DNA of 64,000 nucleotides from Myotis daubentonii (lineage: Eukaryota > Chordata > Mammalia > Chiroptera > Vespertilionidae). A program made the position numbers and the translations under genes. The stretch covers positions 112,130,074 to 112,194,073 of the forward strand of contig NC_081840.1 of assembly GCF_963259705.1 (NCBI RefSeq), read 5' to 3'. Positions within the stretch are counted from its first letter, which is position 1. Each line of letters begins with the position of its first letter. Under the pieces are notes generated by a model. It ran no database searches, was not told where the DNA came from, and was given only the letters and a program-made list of their open reading frames with translations. Positions 32,727 to 45,131 of the stretch are shown here, piece after piece.

Positions 32727-34611
32727 AAGAAAGGGTGTTGGATTTTGTCAAATGCTTTTTCTGCATCAATTGATATGACTTTGTGGTTTTTATCTCTCAA
32801 TTTGTTTATGTGATGTATTACGTTTATTGATTTGCAGATATTGTACCATCCTTGCATCCCTGGGATAAATCCTACTTGGTCATGGTGTATGACCTTTCTT
32901 ATGTACTGCTGGATCCGATTTGCTAAGATTTTGTTGAGGATTTTGGCATCTATGTTCATGAGGGATATTGGCCTGTAATTCTCTTTCATTGTGTTGTCTT
33001 TATCTGGTTTGGGTATGAGGGTGATGCTGGCTTCATAGAATGAGCTTGGAAGTGTTCCTTCCTCTTGAATTTTTTGGAATAGTCTGAGGAGGATAGGTTT
33101 TAGTTCTTCCTTGAATGTTTGATAAAACTCCCCTGTGAAGCCGTCTGGCTCTGGGCTTTTGTTTGCTGGAAGCTTTTTGATGACTGCTTCAATTTCTTCC
33201 ATAGTTATTGGCCTATTGAGATTTTTAGATTCTTTCTGATTAAGTTTTGGAAGGTTATATTTTTCTAGGAATATGTCCACTTCCTCCAGGTTGTCTAGTT
33301 TGTTGGAGTAGAGTTGTTCATAGTATTTTTTAACAATCCTTTGTATTTCTGTGGGGCCTATTGTTATTTCTCCTCTTTCATTTCTGATTTTGTTTATTTG
33401 GGTCCTCTCTCTTTGTTTCTTGTTGAGCCTGGCTAGAGGTTCATCAATCTTGTTTATCCTTTCAAAGAACCAGCTCTTGGTTTTGTTGATCTTTTGTATT
33501 GTTTTTTTGGTCTCTATGTCGATTATCTCCGCTCTGATCTTTATTATTTATTTCCTTCTGTATACACTGGGCTTTTCTTGTTGCTCTCTTTCTAACTCTT
33601 TGAGTTGTAGGGTTAGGTAATTTATTATCATTGTTTCTTGTTTTTTGCAGTAGGCTTGTAGAACTATGAACTTCCCTCTCAAGACTGCTTTCACTGTATC
33701 CGATAGGTTTTGGATTGTTGTGTTTTCATTGTCGTTTGTTGCCATGATGTTTTTTATTTCTTCTTTGATCTCTCTGGTAACCAAGTTATTATTTAATAGC
33801 ATGCTATTTAGACTCCACGTGTGTGATTTTTTTGGATTGTTTTTATTGTAGTTGATTTCCAGTTTTATGCCATTGTGATCTGAGAGGATGCTTGATATGA
33901 TTTCTATCGTCTTGAATTTGAAGAGACTTTGCCTGTGACCCAATATATGGTCTATCTTTGAAAATGACCCATGTGCACTTGAGAAGAATGTATATTCTGT
34001 GGCTTTGGGATGAAATATTCTGAAGATGTCAATTAATTCCATCTGATCTAGTGAGTCTTTAGGATTGATGTTTCTTTGCTGATTTTTTGTCTAGAGGATT
34101 TGTCCAATGGTGATAGTGGGGTGTTAAAGTCCCCTACTATGATTGTTTTGCTGTCAATCTCTTCCTTGATCTCCTCCAGAAGTTTTCTTATGTATTTGGG
34201 TGCTCCTATATTGGGTGCGTATATGTTTACCAGAGTTATTTCTTCTTGTTGGATTGCTCCCTTTAGTATTATGAAGTGGCCTTCCTTATCTCTTTTTATG
34301 TCCTTCACTTTGAGATCTAATTTGTCAGATATAAGTTTTGCTACCCCAACTTTTTTTTTCATTTCCATTCGCCTGAAGAACCTTTTTCCATCCCTTCACC
34401 ATCAGTCTGTGTGCATCTTTTTTTCTGAGGTGGGTTTCCTGTACATAGCAGATATATGGGGTCATGTTTTCTTATCCACTCAGTTACCCTATGTCTTTTG
34501 ATTGGGGAATTTAATCTGTTTACATTTAAAGTTATTATTGATAGATACTTGTGAGTCATCATTTTTGTTCTTTACTGCTGCATTCCTTCTTTGTTTCCTG
34601 TTTTTTTCTAT

Positions 34612-35503
34612 TTACAGCAGACCCGTTAGCATTTCTTGCATTGCTGGCTTGGTTTTAATAAACTCCCGTAGACCGTTTTTGTCTGTGAAGCTCCTGAATT
34701 CACCCTCAATTTTGATTGATAGCCTTGCTGGGTACAGTATTCTTGGGTTCAGACCCTTCCTTTGCATGACTTTGTATATTTCATTCCATTCCCTTCTTGC
34801 CTGATGTGTTTCTGTTGAGAAATCAGTCGCTAGTCTGATGGGGGATCCTTTGTAGGTAACTTTTTGTCTCTCTCTGGCCGCTTTTAAGACTCTTGCTTTG
34901 TCGTTGGTGTTTGCCAATTTAATTATAATGTGCTTTGGCGTCAGTCTTTTGGGGTTCATCTTGTTTGGGACTCTGTGAGCTTCTTGGATTTGTGTGAACT
35001 TTTTCTTTCCTATATCAGGGAAGTTTTCTGCCATTAATTTTTCAAACAGGTTTTCTATTCCTTGCTCAGTTTCCTCTCCTTCTGGCACCCCTATAATGTG
35101 GATGTTTTTTCATTTTGTGTTGTCCCAAAGTTCTCTTCGGCTCTCCTCCTGCTTCTTAATTTTTTTTCTAGAAGCTCCTCTGCTTGGGTATTTTTTTCCT
35201 AGCTTGTCTTCTAGCTCACTGATGCAGTCCTCTGCTTCTTCTAGTCTACTGTTGATGCTTTCTATTGAGTTCTTTATAGCAGTGATGTCATTTTTCTTCT
35301 TGTCATTGGTTCTTCTTCATTTCCTCTTGGTTCTTACACATATTGTTGAGTTTGTCTTCCATTCTTTTCATCCACCTTATGACCATTTCTCTGAATTCTT
35401 TCTCTGACAGGTTGCTTGCCTCCATTGCCTCCATTTCGTTTACTTCCTTTTCTGGTAATGCCTGTTTTTCTTTCATATGCGGGCTGTTTCTTTGTCTCCC
35501 CAT
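34612..35503 (-). pseudogene. L1 ORF1 of the host element, broken
   Basis: N-terminal piece (35303-35503) and RNA-binding/C-terminal piece (34612-35088; TYKGSPIRLATDFSTETHQA and LNPRILYPARLS) lie in different frames. Confidence 0.85.
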
Positions 35504-36592
35504 GATCTCTCTTCTCCGGGTGTTTGGTTATGTAGTTCTCTCTCTGCTGCATTGATATAAAGGCACAAAATACCACACAACAAGGCACAAAGCAGAAGGC
35601 ACTTAACACAAATGTATTCATGATACTAATAACCCCAAATAAAGGTGACCACCAGATCAAAGAGAATTATGGGGTAAGGAAGAAAGAAGAGAAAAGAGAA
35701 AAAAAAGGAGTGCAAAAATGAAATTGGGAAAAATAGTAAGAGAGAAAAAAAAGAGAATGAAATAGAAGAGGGGAAGAAACTATTGATATGGGGAGAAAAC
35801 TCCAATAGAACAGCCACTAACCCCAACAAATTCCAGCAATAGAATGCAAACTACAAACAACAATTGATATCAAGTGAGGCGAGGGAAAACAGGAGCAAAA
35901 AAAATAAAAAAGAAAAGAAATAACCGAGACCTCTGAGGGAAAGCTGCCCTCAAGCTCGCCTGCTGCCAGACAGACCAGTTTCTCCCCGTATGAGTCCTGG
36001 GTCCCCAGAGACTTCCCGTAACCGGATTTCAGAGCCATCGGGAGCTTGTGTCTCCCTCTGGATTCAAAAAGACAGCTGTGTCCTCAGGCCCGGATTCTAG
36101 AGGAAGCGCTTCTAACACTGAGAAGGAGACGGAAGATGGCGGCGATATAGGCAGACGCGTCCCAGGTCGTGTCCCGGAGCAAATGGAGTGAGCAGCTGAA
36201 ACTAATAACATCCACCCCGAATTGGCGAAATTGCTCAGCTGGTGAGACGGTTTGCAGCCGGGAAAAGTAGAACTCCCCTGGAAAGTGCCTGGTACGTGGT
36301 GCCTTGTTGTGTTGTATTTTGTGCCTTTAAATCAACGCAGCAGATCCAAGCAACAGCAACCTCCTGAGCACCACACCCTCTGCTGAGGAACAGCAGCTGT
36401 ACGTGAAACCTCGCCCCACCAGCCAGAAGAGCCACAACAGCTGTGAACAGCATCCACCAGAGGAGCTGCTGCCAACTGAAGAGCAGCTGCTACCACAACC
36501 ACCCGAAGAGCAGCCACAGACCAAGGAGTCACTGCCACCAAGGGAGCAACCACTGAACGACTCAACGTCTAGATTTGTCAGTGAGATCAAAC

Positions 36593-37791
36593 ATGGGTAG
36601 ACAAAGAAACCCCCAAAGGAAAGAGAAGGAGGACTCTCCAGAAAAGCAGCTAAGTAATACAGAGGCATGCAACATGACAGAAAAAGAATTCAGAATAAGG
36701 GTCCTAGAGTGCATAAACCGGATGGAGGAAAAAATCAACAACCTCTGCAAGAAGCAAGAAGAAACAGGTGAAAAAATCAATAACATATGGAAGAAGCTAG
36801 AAGAAACAGATGAAAAAATCAACAACTTAAGACCCAAGAAGAAATGAAGAGTGATATAGCTGCAATGAAAAACACCATTGAAAGTATCAACAGTAGACTA
36901 GGAGAAGCGGAGGACCGAATTAGTGAATTAGAAGACAAGGAAGCAAAACACACCCAAAATGTACGGCAATTGGAGAAAAAAATTAAAAGACAGGAGGAGA
37001 GCCTAAGGGAGCTTTGGGACAACATGAAACGAAACAACATACGAATAATAGGGGCACCAGAACAACATAAAGATGAACAAGGATTAGAAAACCTATTCGG
37101 CCGAAACAGGTTTGGCTCAGTGGATAGAGCGTCGGCCTGCGGACTCAAGGGTCCCGGGTTCGATTCCGGTCAAGGGCATGTGCCTGGGTTGCGGGCACAT
37201 CCCCAGTGGGAGATGTGCAGGAGGCGGCTGATCGATGTTTCTCTCCCATCGATGTTTCTGACTCTCTCTCTCTCTCTCCCTTCCTCTCTGTAAAAAATCA
37301 ATAAAATATATTTAAAAAAAAAAAAAGAAAACCTATTCGAAGAAATAATATCAGAAAAATTCCCTGAGGTGGGGAAGAAAAAATCACACAAGCCCAGAGA
37401 GTCCCAAACAAGGTGAACCCGAAAAGACCCACACCAAGACACATCATAATTACCATGGCAAATGTTCAGGACAAAGAGAGAATCTTACAGGCTGCAAGAG
37501 AGAGACGGAAAGTTACATACAAGGGATCTCCCATTAGATTGTCAAATGATTTCTCAACAGAAACACATCAGGCCAGAAAAGAATGGACAGAAATTTACAA
37601 AGTGATGCAAAGCAAAGGACTGAATCCAAGAATACTCTATCCAGCAAGGCTATCATTCAAACTTGAAGGGGAAATAAGAAGATTCACAGACAAAAAAAGG
37701 CTAAGGGAGTTTATCACCACCAAGACAGCAATGCAAGGAATGCATCACCACCAAGACAGCAATGCAAGGAATGCTAAAGGGACTGGTATAA
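36593..37791 (+). pseudogene. L1 ORF1, frameshifted and split by Ves
   Basis: Starts MGRQRNPQRKEKEDSPEK and ends with the codons for MLKGLV. A frameshift near 36838, a Ves at 37100-37325 and another frameshift soon after break it. A 31-base tandem duplication (ATCACCACCAAGACAGCAAT unit) at about 37712-37774 adds material near the C-terminus. RNA-binding signatures NIRIIGAPE and YKGSPIRLSNDFSTETHQA remain. Confidence 0.9.
37100..37325 (+). mobile_element. Very young Ves SINE in L1 ORF1
   Basis: Near-consensus head (GGATAGAGCGTCGGCCTGCG, GGGTTCGATTCCGGTCAAGG), clean A tail and perfect 14-bp target duplication AGAAAACCTATTCG (37086-37099 and 37326-37339). It is among the youngest insertions in the window. 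Confidence 0.95.
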
Positions 37792-37840
37792 AAATAAGAA
37801 ATAAAAAACTCAGAAAGAAAACAGCCACACAAAAAAAGAA

Positions 37841-40800
37841 ATGGCTACAAACAAATACCTTTCAATAATAACTTTAAACGTAAATGGACTAAATGCTCCA
37901 ACCAAAAGACATCAAGTGGCTGAATGGATAAAAAAACATGAACCATACATCTGCTGTCTACAAGAAACCCACCTCATTAGAAGGGACTCACACAGACTGA
38001 AAGTGAAAGGATGGAAAAATATCTTTCAGGCAAATGGAAAGGAAAAGAAAGCTGGGGTAGCAATACTTATATCGGACAAAATAGACCTCAAAGTGAAGGC
38101 CATAACAAGAGATAAGGAAGGCCACTTCATAATACTAAAGGGATCAATACAACAAGAAGATATAACCCTGGTAAACATATATGCACCCAATGCAGGAGCA
38201 CCCAAATTCATAAAAAAAAACTCCTGGAAGATATCAAAGGAGAGATCAACAACAATACAATCATAGTAGGGGACTTTAATACACCACTGACAGCACTGGA
38301 TAAGTCCTATAGACAAACAATCAGCAAAGATACAGCAATACTAAATGACTCACTAGATCAGATGGACTTAATAGACATCTTCAGAACACTTCACCCCAAT
38401 GCCACGGAATATACATTCTACTCAAGTGCTCATAATACATATTCAAAAATAGACCATATATTGGGTCACAAACAAAGTCTCCCCAAATTCAAGAAGATTG
38501 AAATCATAAAAAGCATCTTCGCAGACCACGATGGCATAATATTAGAAATAAACTACAATAAAAACAACCCAAAATACTCAAACACCTGGAAGCTGAATAG
38601 CATGCTATTAAATATTGATTGGGTTACCAATGAGATCAAAGAAGTAATTAGAAACATCCTGGAAACTAATGACAATGAAAACACAACAATCCAAAACCTA
38701 TGGGACACAATGAAAGCAGTCCTGAGAGGGAAGTTTATAGCTCTACAGGCCTATCTCAAAAAACAAGAAAAAATGGTAGTAAATCATCTAACTCGACAAC
38801 TCAAAGAATTAGAAAGACAGCAACAAGAAAACCCCAGAGTGAGCAGAAGGAAGGAGATAATAAAGATTAGAGCAGAAATAAATGACATAGAGACCAAAAA
38901 AACAATACAGAAAATCAATGAAACCAAGAGCTGGTTCTTTGAAAGGATAAACAAGATTGACAAACCTCTAGCCAGACTCACCAAGAAGCAAAGAGAGAGG
39001 ACCCAATTAAACAAAATCAGAAACGATAGAGGCGAAATAACAACAGACCCCACAGAAATACAAATGATTGTTAAAAAATACTATGGACAGCTGTACTCCA
39101 ACAAACTAGACAACATGGAGGAAATGGACATATTCCTAGAAAAATATAACCTTCCAAAACTTAATCAGAAAGAATCTAAAAATCTCAACAGGCCAATAAC
39201 TATGGAAGAAATTGAAGCAGTCATCAAAAAGCTTCCAGCAAACAAAAGCCCAGGACCAGATGGCTTCATAGGGGAGTTTTACCAAACATTCAAGGAAGAA
39301 CTAAAACCTATCCTCCTCAGACTACTACAAAAAATTCAAGAGGAAGGAACACTTCCAAGCTCACTCTATGAAGCCAGCATCACCCTAATACCAAAACCAG
39401 GTAAAGACAACACAATGAAAGAGAATTACAGGCCAATATCCCTCATGAACATAGATGCCAAAATCCTCAACAAAATCTTAGCAAATCGGATCCAGCAGTA
39501 CATCAGAAAGATCATACACCATGACCAAGTAGGATTTATCCCAGGGATGCAAGGATGGTACAATATCTGCAAATCAATAAACGTGATACATCACATAAAC
39601 AAGTTGAAAGAAAAAAACCACATGGTCATATCAATTGATGCAGAAAAAGCATTTGACAAAATTCAACACCCATTTTTGATAAAAACTCTCAATAAGGCGG
39701 GAGTAGAAGGATCATACCTCAACATAATAAAAGCCATATATGACAGGCCCACAGCCAACATCATACTCAATGGACAAAAACTAACACCATTTCCCCTAAG
39801 AACAGAACAAGACAGGGATGCCCCCTTTCACCACTCCTGTTCAACATAGTACTGGAAGTGTTAGCCACTGCAATTCGGCAAGAAGAAGAAATAAAAGGCA
39901 TCCAAATTGGAAAAGAGGAAGTAAAACTGTCCTTATTTGCAGATGACATAATATTATATATACAAAACCCTAGAGACTCCATCAAAAAGCTACTAGACTT
40001 AATACATGAATTTGGCAATGTAGCAGGATACAAAATTAACCCCAAGAAATCTGAGGCATTTCTATACACCAATAGTGAACTTTCAGAAAGAGAGATTATA
40101 AAAACAATCCCGTTTACCATCGCACCAAAAAAATTAAGCTACCTAGGAATAAACTTAACTAAAGAGGTAAAAGACCTCTACTCAGAAAACTACAGGACCT
40201 TTGTAAAAAGAGATAGAGGAAGACATAAACAGATGGAAGAACATACCGTGTTCATGGATTGGTAGAATAAACATCATTAAAATGTCCATACTACCCAAAG
40301 CAATCTATAAATTCAACGCACTTCCCATTAAAATACCAACGGCATACTTCAGAGATCTAGAACGAACTCTCCAAAAATTCATCTGGAATAAAAAAAGACC
40401 CCGAATAGCTGCAGCGATCCTGAGAAAGAACAAAGTAGGTGGGATCTCAATACCAGATATCAAGTTGTATTACAAAGCCACTGTTCTCAAAACTGCCTGG
40501 TACTGGCACAAGAACAGGCATATAGATCAATGGAATAGAATAGAGAGCCCAGAAATCGGCCCGAACCAATATGCTCAATTAATATTTGACAAAGGAGGCA
40601 AGAACATACAATGGAGCCAAGATAGTCTCTTCAATAAATGGTGTTGGGAAAATTGGACAGGTATATGCAAGAAAATGAAACTAGACCACCAACTTACACC
40701 ATACACAAAAATAAACTCAAAATGGATAAAGGACTTAAATGTACGACAGGAAACCATAAAAATTCTAGAAGAATCCAAAGGCCACAAAATCTCAGACATA

Positions 40801-41661
40801 TGCCGAAGCAATTTCTTCACTGATACAGCTCCTAGGGCACTTGAAACTAAAGAAAAAATGAACAAATGGGACTACATCAAAATAAAAAGCTTCTGCACAG
40901 CAAAAGAGACCATCAACAAAACAACGATAAAACCCACTGTGTGGGAAAACATATTTGCCAATGTCATATCTGATAAGGGCCTAATCTCCAAAATTTATAG
41001 GGAACTCATACAACTTAACAAAAGGAAGATAAACAATCCAATCAAAAAATGGGCAAAGGACCTAAATAGACACCTTTCAAAAGAGGACATTCAGAAAGCC
41101 AAGAGACATATGAAAACATGCTCAAAGTCACTCATCATCTGAGAGATGCAAATCAAAACAACAATGAGGTACCATCTCACACCTGTCAGAATGGCTATCA
41201 TCAACAAATCAACAAACGACAAGTGCTGGAGAGGATGTGGAGAAAAAGGAACACTTGTGCACTGCTGGTGGGAATGCAGACTGATGCAGCCACTATGGAA
41301 GACAGTATGGAGTTTCCTCAAAAAACTGAAAATGGAACTCCCATTTGACCCGGTGATCCCACTTCTAGGAATATATCCCAAGAAACCAGAAACACCAATC
41401 AGAAAGGATATATGCACCCCTATGTTCATAGCAGCACAATTCACCATAGCTAAGATCTGGAAACAGCCTAAGTGCCCATCAGTAGATGAATGGATTAGAA
41501 AACTGTGGTACATCTACACGATGGAATACTATGCTGCTCTAAAAAGGAAGGAACTCTTACCATTTGCAACGGCATGGATGGAACTGGAGAGCATTATGCT
41601 AAGTGAAATAAGCCAGTCAATGAAGGAGAAATACCACATGATCTCACTCATTCATGGATAA
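37841..41661 (+). pseudogene. L1 ORF2 with three frameshifts and one stop
   Basis: Endonuclease from residue 1 (YLSIITLNVNGLNAPTKRHQ, catalytic E in [19 protein letters not shown]). Reverse transcriptase includes [32 protein letters not shown] and the catalytic FADDIILY. Lesions relative to sister copies: an extra A in the run near 38213-38221, a lost G near 39806, a frameshift near 40198 and TGA at 41140-41142 replacing an arginine codon. With only four lesions in 3.8 kb it is a recent but dead copy. Confidence 0.92.
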
Positions 41662-41975
41662 TAGAGACCATTATAAACTTTTGAACAATAATAGATACAG
41701 AGGCAGAGCTGCCTCAAACAGATTGTCAAACTGCAGCGGGAAGGCCGGGGAGGGTTGGGGGGCAGGAGGGAGGGGGGTAAGAGATCAACTAAAGGACTTG
41801 TATGCATGCATATAAGCATAACCAATGGGCATAAGACACTGGGGGATAGGGGAGGCTAGGGGACTGTCTAGGGCGGGGGGGGGGGGAAATGGACACATAT
41901 GTAATACCCTTTGTAATACTTTAAGCAATAAATACAAAAAAAATTTCAAAAAAAAAAGAAAGAAAGAAATAACCG

Positions 41976-42915
41976 GAAAAAAAAAAACACAAACAGAAAA
42001 ATAGAAAGAAAAAGCAAAACAATCTCACTAACAAGCATAAAAAACCCCCCAATATACTGAACAATCAAGCAAACAACAACCCAATGACAGAGAGAAAAAA
42101 AACTTTGGATAGTGAAGAAAGAGATGAGAGGTGTATATGGATTTAGAGCAGGGGATTGGAAATTAGATATATAAGTAGGGTGAAATTTTAACAGGGGGTA
42201 AAAAGAAGGAATAGGGAAAATCTAAATCAGGAATAGGGTAAGAGAAACAGGACAACAAAAGGGGAAAATTGAGAAAGACAGTTTTGGTGTAAAGGTAAAG
42301 TTGAGGTAGAGTAAAATGATGTTAAAGGAAATATGAAAATAGAATGTATAACGCTAATCCCAAAATAAGATAAAGAGAAAATATAATGACACTTTTAAAA
42401 AAGGTAAAATGGTAGTAGTAATAATACTGGTTAAAAATAAAAATGTTGTAATTTAAAAGGTAAAATCAGGTGATGAAAAAAGAAAAAAAATTAGTTTCTT
42501 AAGTAAAAGGTGAAAAAAATAAATAAAAATGTGCAGTAGTGAAGGTCCTTAAGTTCCTCTACTCTTCTGTTTGGCACACCTTAGTCCTGTCAGGTATTCA
42601 GGTGAGTGTTGAAGTTCCCTGTGATACACTGTTCCTCTGTGTTGTAAACCACAGTCCTGATTTTAAAGCAGGCAGTAGTTGTTTCCCAGACTGCCTTTAT
42701 TTGTATTTACAGAAGAATCAGTTTGTGGTTCAGCCCCTGGGTGGCAGTGTTTCTGGATTGACCTCCGAGGCTATATGTCCTCTCTAGCCAGTAGTTTGGG
42801 AGAGTCGACTGCCACAGAGCTGTTTCTTTGATTGTTACTTCCCACTCTGATTCCCAGGTTCCACAAAAACAACTTTCCCCTGCAGTCTCTATGAGTGACC
42901 CCAATTGGGCGATCC
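41976..42915 (-). other. A-rich then mixed sequence, possible L1 5' UTR
   Basis: 41976-42530 is strongly A-rich; 42530-42915 is ordinary sequence. Its place after the host L1 ORF1 suggests 5' UTR, but I recognise no L1 5' UTR signature in it, and on the other side of the MITE the DNA resumes inside a different L1. Confidence 0.35.
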
Positions 42916-42997
42916 TATGTACAGTGGGGCCTTGACTTACGAGTTTAATTTGTTCCACGACAGAGCTCGTAACTCAAATTACTCATATGTCAAATCT

Positions 42998-44912
42998 TTT
43001 TTTTTATTATTAAATCTTTATTGTTCAGATTATTACATTTGTTTCTCTTTTTTCCCCCCATAACTCCCCTCCTTCCAGTTCCCACCCCACCCTCCGTCCT
43101 CACTCCCCACCCACTGTCCTCATCCATAGGTGCACGATTTTTGTCCAATCTCTTCCCGCATCTCCCACACCCCTTTCCCCCCCAAGAATAATCAGTCCAT
43201 TCCCTTTCTATGTCCCTGATTCTATTATAATCAACAGTTCATTCTGTTCATCAGATTATTTATTCCCTTGATTCTTAGATTCACTTGTTGATAGATGTGT
43301 ATTTGTTGTTCATAATTTGTATCTTTACCTTTTTCTTCTTCTTCCTCTTCTTAAAGGATACCTTTCAGTATTTCATATAATACTGGTTTGGTGGTGATGA
43401 ACTCCTTTAGCTTTTCCTTATTTGTGAAGCTCTTTATCTGACCTTCCGTTCTGAATGATAGCTTTGCTGGATAAAGTAATCTTGGTTGTAGGTTCTTGGC
43501 ATTCATCACTTTGAGTATTTCTTGCCAGTCCCTTCTGGCCTGGAAAGTTTCTGTTGAGAAATCAGCTGACAGTCGTATGGGTATTCCCTTGTAGGTAACT
43601 GACTGTCTCTCTCTTGCTGCTTTTAAGATTCTCTCTTTGTCTTTTGCTCTTGGCATTTTAATTATGATGAGTCTTGGTGTGGTCCTCTTTGGATTCCTTT
43701 TGTTTGTTGTTCTCTGCGCTTCCTGGACTTTTAAGTCTATTTCTTTCACCAGGTCGGGGAAGTTTTCTGTCATTATTTCTTCAAATAGGTTTTCAATATC
43801 TTGCTCTCTTTCATCTTCTGGCACCCCTATAATTCTGATGTTGGTATGCTTGAAGCTGTCCCAGAGGCTCCTTACACTATCTTCGTATTTTCGGATTCTT
43901 TTTTCATTTTGCTTTTCCAGTTGGGTGTTTTTTGCTTCTTCGCATTTCAAATCTTTGACTTGATTCTTGCACTCCTCTGGTCTGCTGTTGGAAGTCTGTA
44001 TAGTATTCTTTATGTCAGTCAGTGTATGCTTAATTTCTAGTTGGTTTTTTATCATAACATCGAGGGTCTCATTAGATTTCTTGTAGATCTCATTAAGTTT
44101 ATCGGCAGCTTCTAGACAGTTCTTGAGAGACCTTAAAAGTGTGGTTCTGAACTCTATCTTCCATTGACAATTTTGACCTGTTTCTTTGTCTCCGCATTTT
44201 CTTTATGCTTTCTTGGTGCACCCCCTAGGGGTCTTTGTGCACAGTCTTGTTGTAGTTAAGCCTTGTTGTAGTTAATACTGGGGGGATTTGACCTCCAGGC
44301 CAACTGGCTGTGAGAGTCAGCTGTGTCTGCAGTGGGAAAACTTCTGTCCTCTGGGGAGGTGCTAATCTAGCCTTTGCCTGAGGCTATCCGGCAAATGGCT
44401 CTCTGCAGGGCTTGGGCGGGGGTTGGGGGGTCGTACGGGATCAACAGGGCGGGCGGATGGAGCAGTTATGGCTGCTCTCAGTCCCGTCCCCAGAGGCTCT
44501 GCCTCTCAGAGTCCCAGCAACTGCTGCAAACCTCGGAGAGAAAGCTGCCCTCGAGTTCCGACCCATGCCAGACAGTCCCGTTTCTCCCGTATGAGTCTGG
44601 GTCCCTAGAGACTCACCCAGAACTGGAGCTCAGGGCCTGAGCCTCCCTCCCGATTGAAAACAACAACCACGCCCTCAGCCACCAGCCCGCTCCGTGCGCA
44701 CCTCCGCACCTTTGTATTTTCCGCACTGCGCCTCCTCTGAGTCTCAGTATGCTGTTCTTTCCTTCTAGTTGAAGAATTTCCCGTCAGCCAGCTTTCCTGT
44801 GGTTCTGGGTGATGTCCGTTCCGTCTTTTAGTTGTATTTTTGAAGTGGTTGTGTGAGGCAGCATTCTCTGGTGTTTACCTATGCCGCCATCTTGGTTCTC
44901 CCCGAGAAAAAA
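42998..44912 (-). mobile_element. Full-length HAL1 inside the MITE
   Basis: Perfect 15-bp target duplication TCATATGTCAAATCT (42983-42997 and 44913-44927). The 5' end reads CAAGATGGCGGCATAGGTAA on the minus strand. It has 5' UTR, a damaged ORF1 and a native 3' UTR ending in an A tail at 42998. Length 1915 bp and absence of ORF2 define the HAL1 layout. Confidence 0.88.
43351..44197 (-). pseudogene. HAL1 ORF1, frameshifted near the N-terminus
   Basis: From the ATG at 44197 (MRRQRNRSK) the frame reaches a stop after about 33 codons. The remaining 234 codons from 44055 are open and closely match the ORF1 at 31481-32326 (NIRIIGVPEDEREQDIENLF, YKGIPIRLSADFSTET). Confidence 0.88.
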
Positions 44913-45131
44913 TCATATGTCAAATCTTAAAGTGAACGAGTGAGACATGTGATGCTGTGCTGATGTTGTGGCATTCACTGTGACGTTCGCTGTACCAACT
45001 AGTGGTGGGGTATCTGAAGCTGGCTCATAACCCAAATTTTAGCTCGCAACTCAAAGCAAAAAATCGGCCGAGAGACGGCTTATATCTCAAAAAACTCGTT
45101 AGTTGGGACACTCGTAAGTCAAGGCCCACTC

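Larger units (their letters stand above)
28340..34562 (-). pseudogene. L1 ORF2 of the host element, broken
   Basis: Endonuclease start near 34562, [19 protein letters not shown] piece at 33548-34042, reverse transcriptase pieces at 32582-33280 and 29633-30397 with [10 protein letters not shown], and C-terminal pieces at 28325-29312. Several frameshifts plus the 2.4-kb hybrid insertion at 30333-32726 make it non-functional. Confidence 0.85.
35927..41962 (+). mobile_element. Full-length young L1 with extra inverted 5' segment
   Basis: A 6.0-kb insertion bounded by AAAGAAATAACCG (35914-35926 and 41963-41975). The L1 proper appears to begin near 36124 (GAGACGGAAGATGGCGGCG). The preceding 35927-36120 matches HAL1 5' UTR in inverse orientation. 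ORF1, ORF2, 3' UTR and A tail follow in order. Lesions are few (see ORF entries), so it is much younger than the other L1s here. Confidence 0.85.
28045..42915 (-). mobile_element. Near full-length L1 (host of the nest)
   Basis: Continuous minus-strand L1 once insertions are removed: 28045-30317, 32742-35913 and 41976 onward. The 3' UTR is G-rich on the minus strand and ends with an A tail at about 28045. ORF2 starts at 34562 (YLSIITLNVN) and ORF1 at 35503 (MGRQRNSPHMKEK). Beyond 35510 the sequence is A-rich and probably 5' UTR; I cannot fix its right limit and use the MITE at 42922. The element is interrupted by the HAL1/L1 hybrid and by the plus-strand L1. Confidence 0.7.
42922..45131. mobile_element. 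Tc1/mariner-like MITE carrying a HAL1
   Basis: Ends CAGTGGGGCCTTGACTTACG on the left and its inverse (GAGTGGGCCTTGACTTACGA read from the right), flanked by TA. Sub-terminal parts also pair (ACTCGTAAGTC and GAGCTCGTAACTCAA). Without the HAL1 it is about 280 bp, with no transposase. TA duplication and inverted ends support Tc1/mariner; the exact family is unknown to me. Confidence 0.75.

Noticed and set aside
36403..36600. Glutamine/proline-rich plus-strand open frame
   Set aside because: Falls in the 5' UTR of the plus-strand L1 directly before ORF1; compositional bias only.
37120..37175. tRNA-like sequence with A and B boxes
   Set aside because: This is the head of a Ves SINE, not a tRNA gene; the same applies to all other tRNA-like matches in the window.
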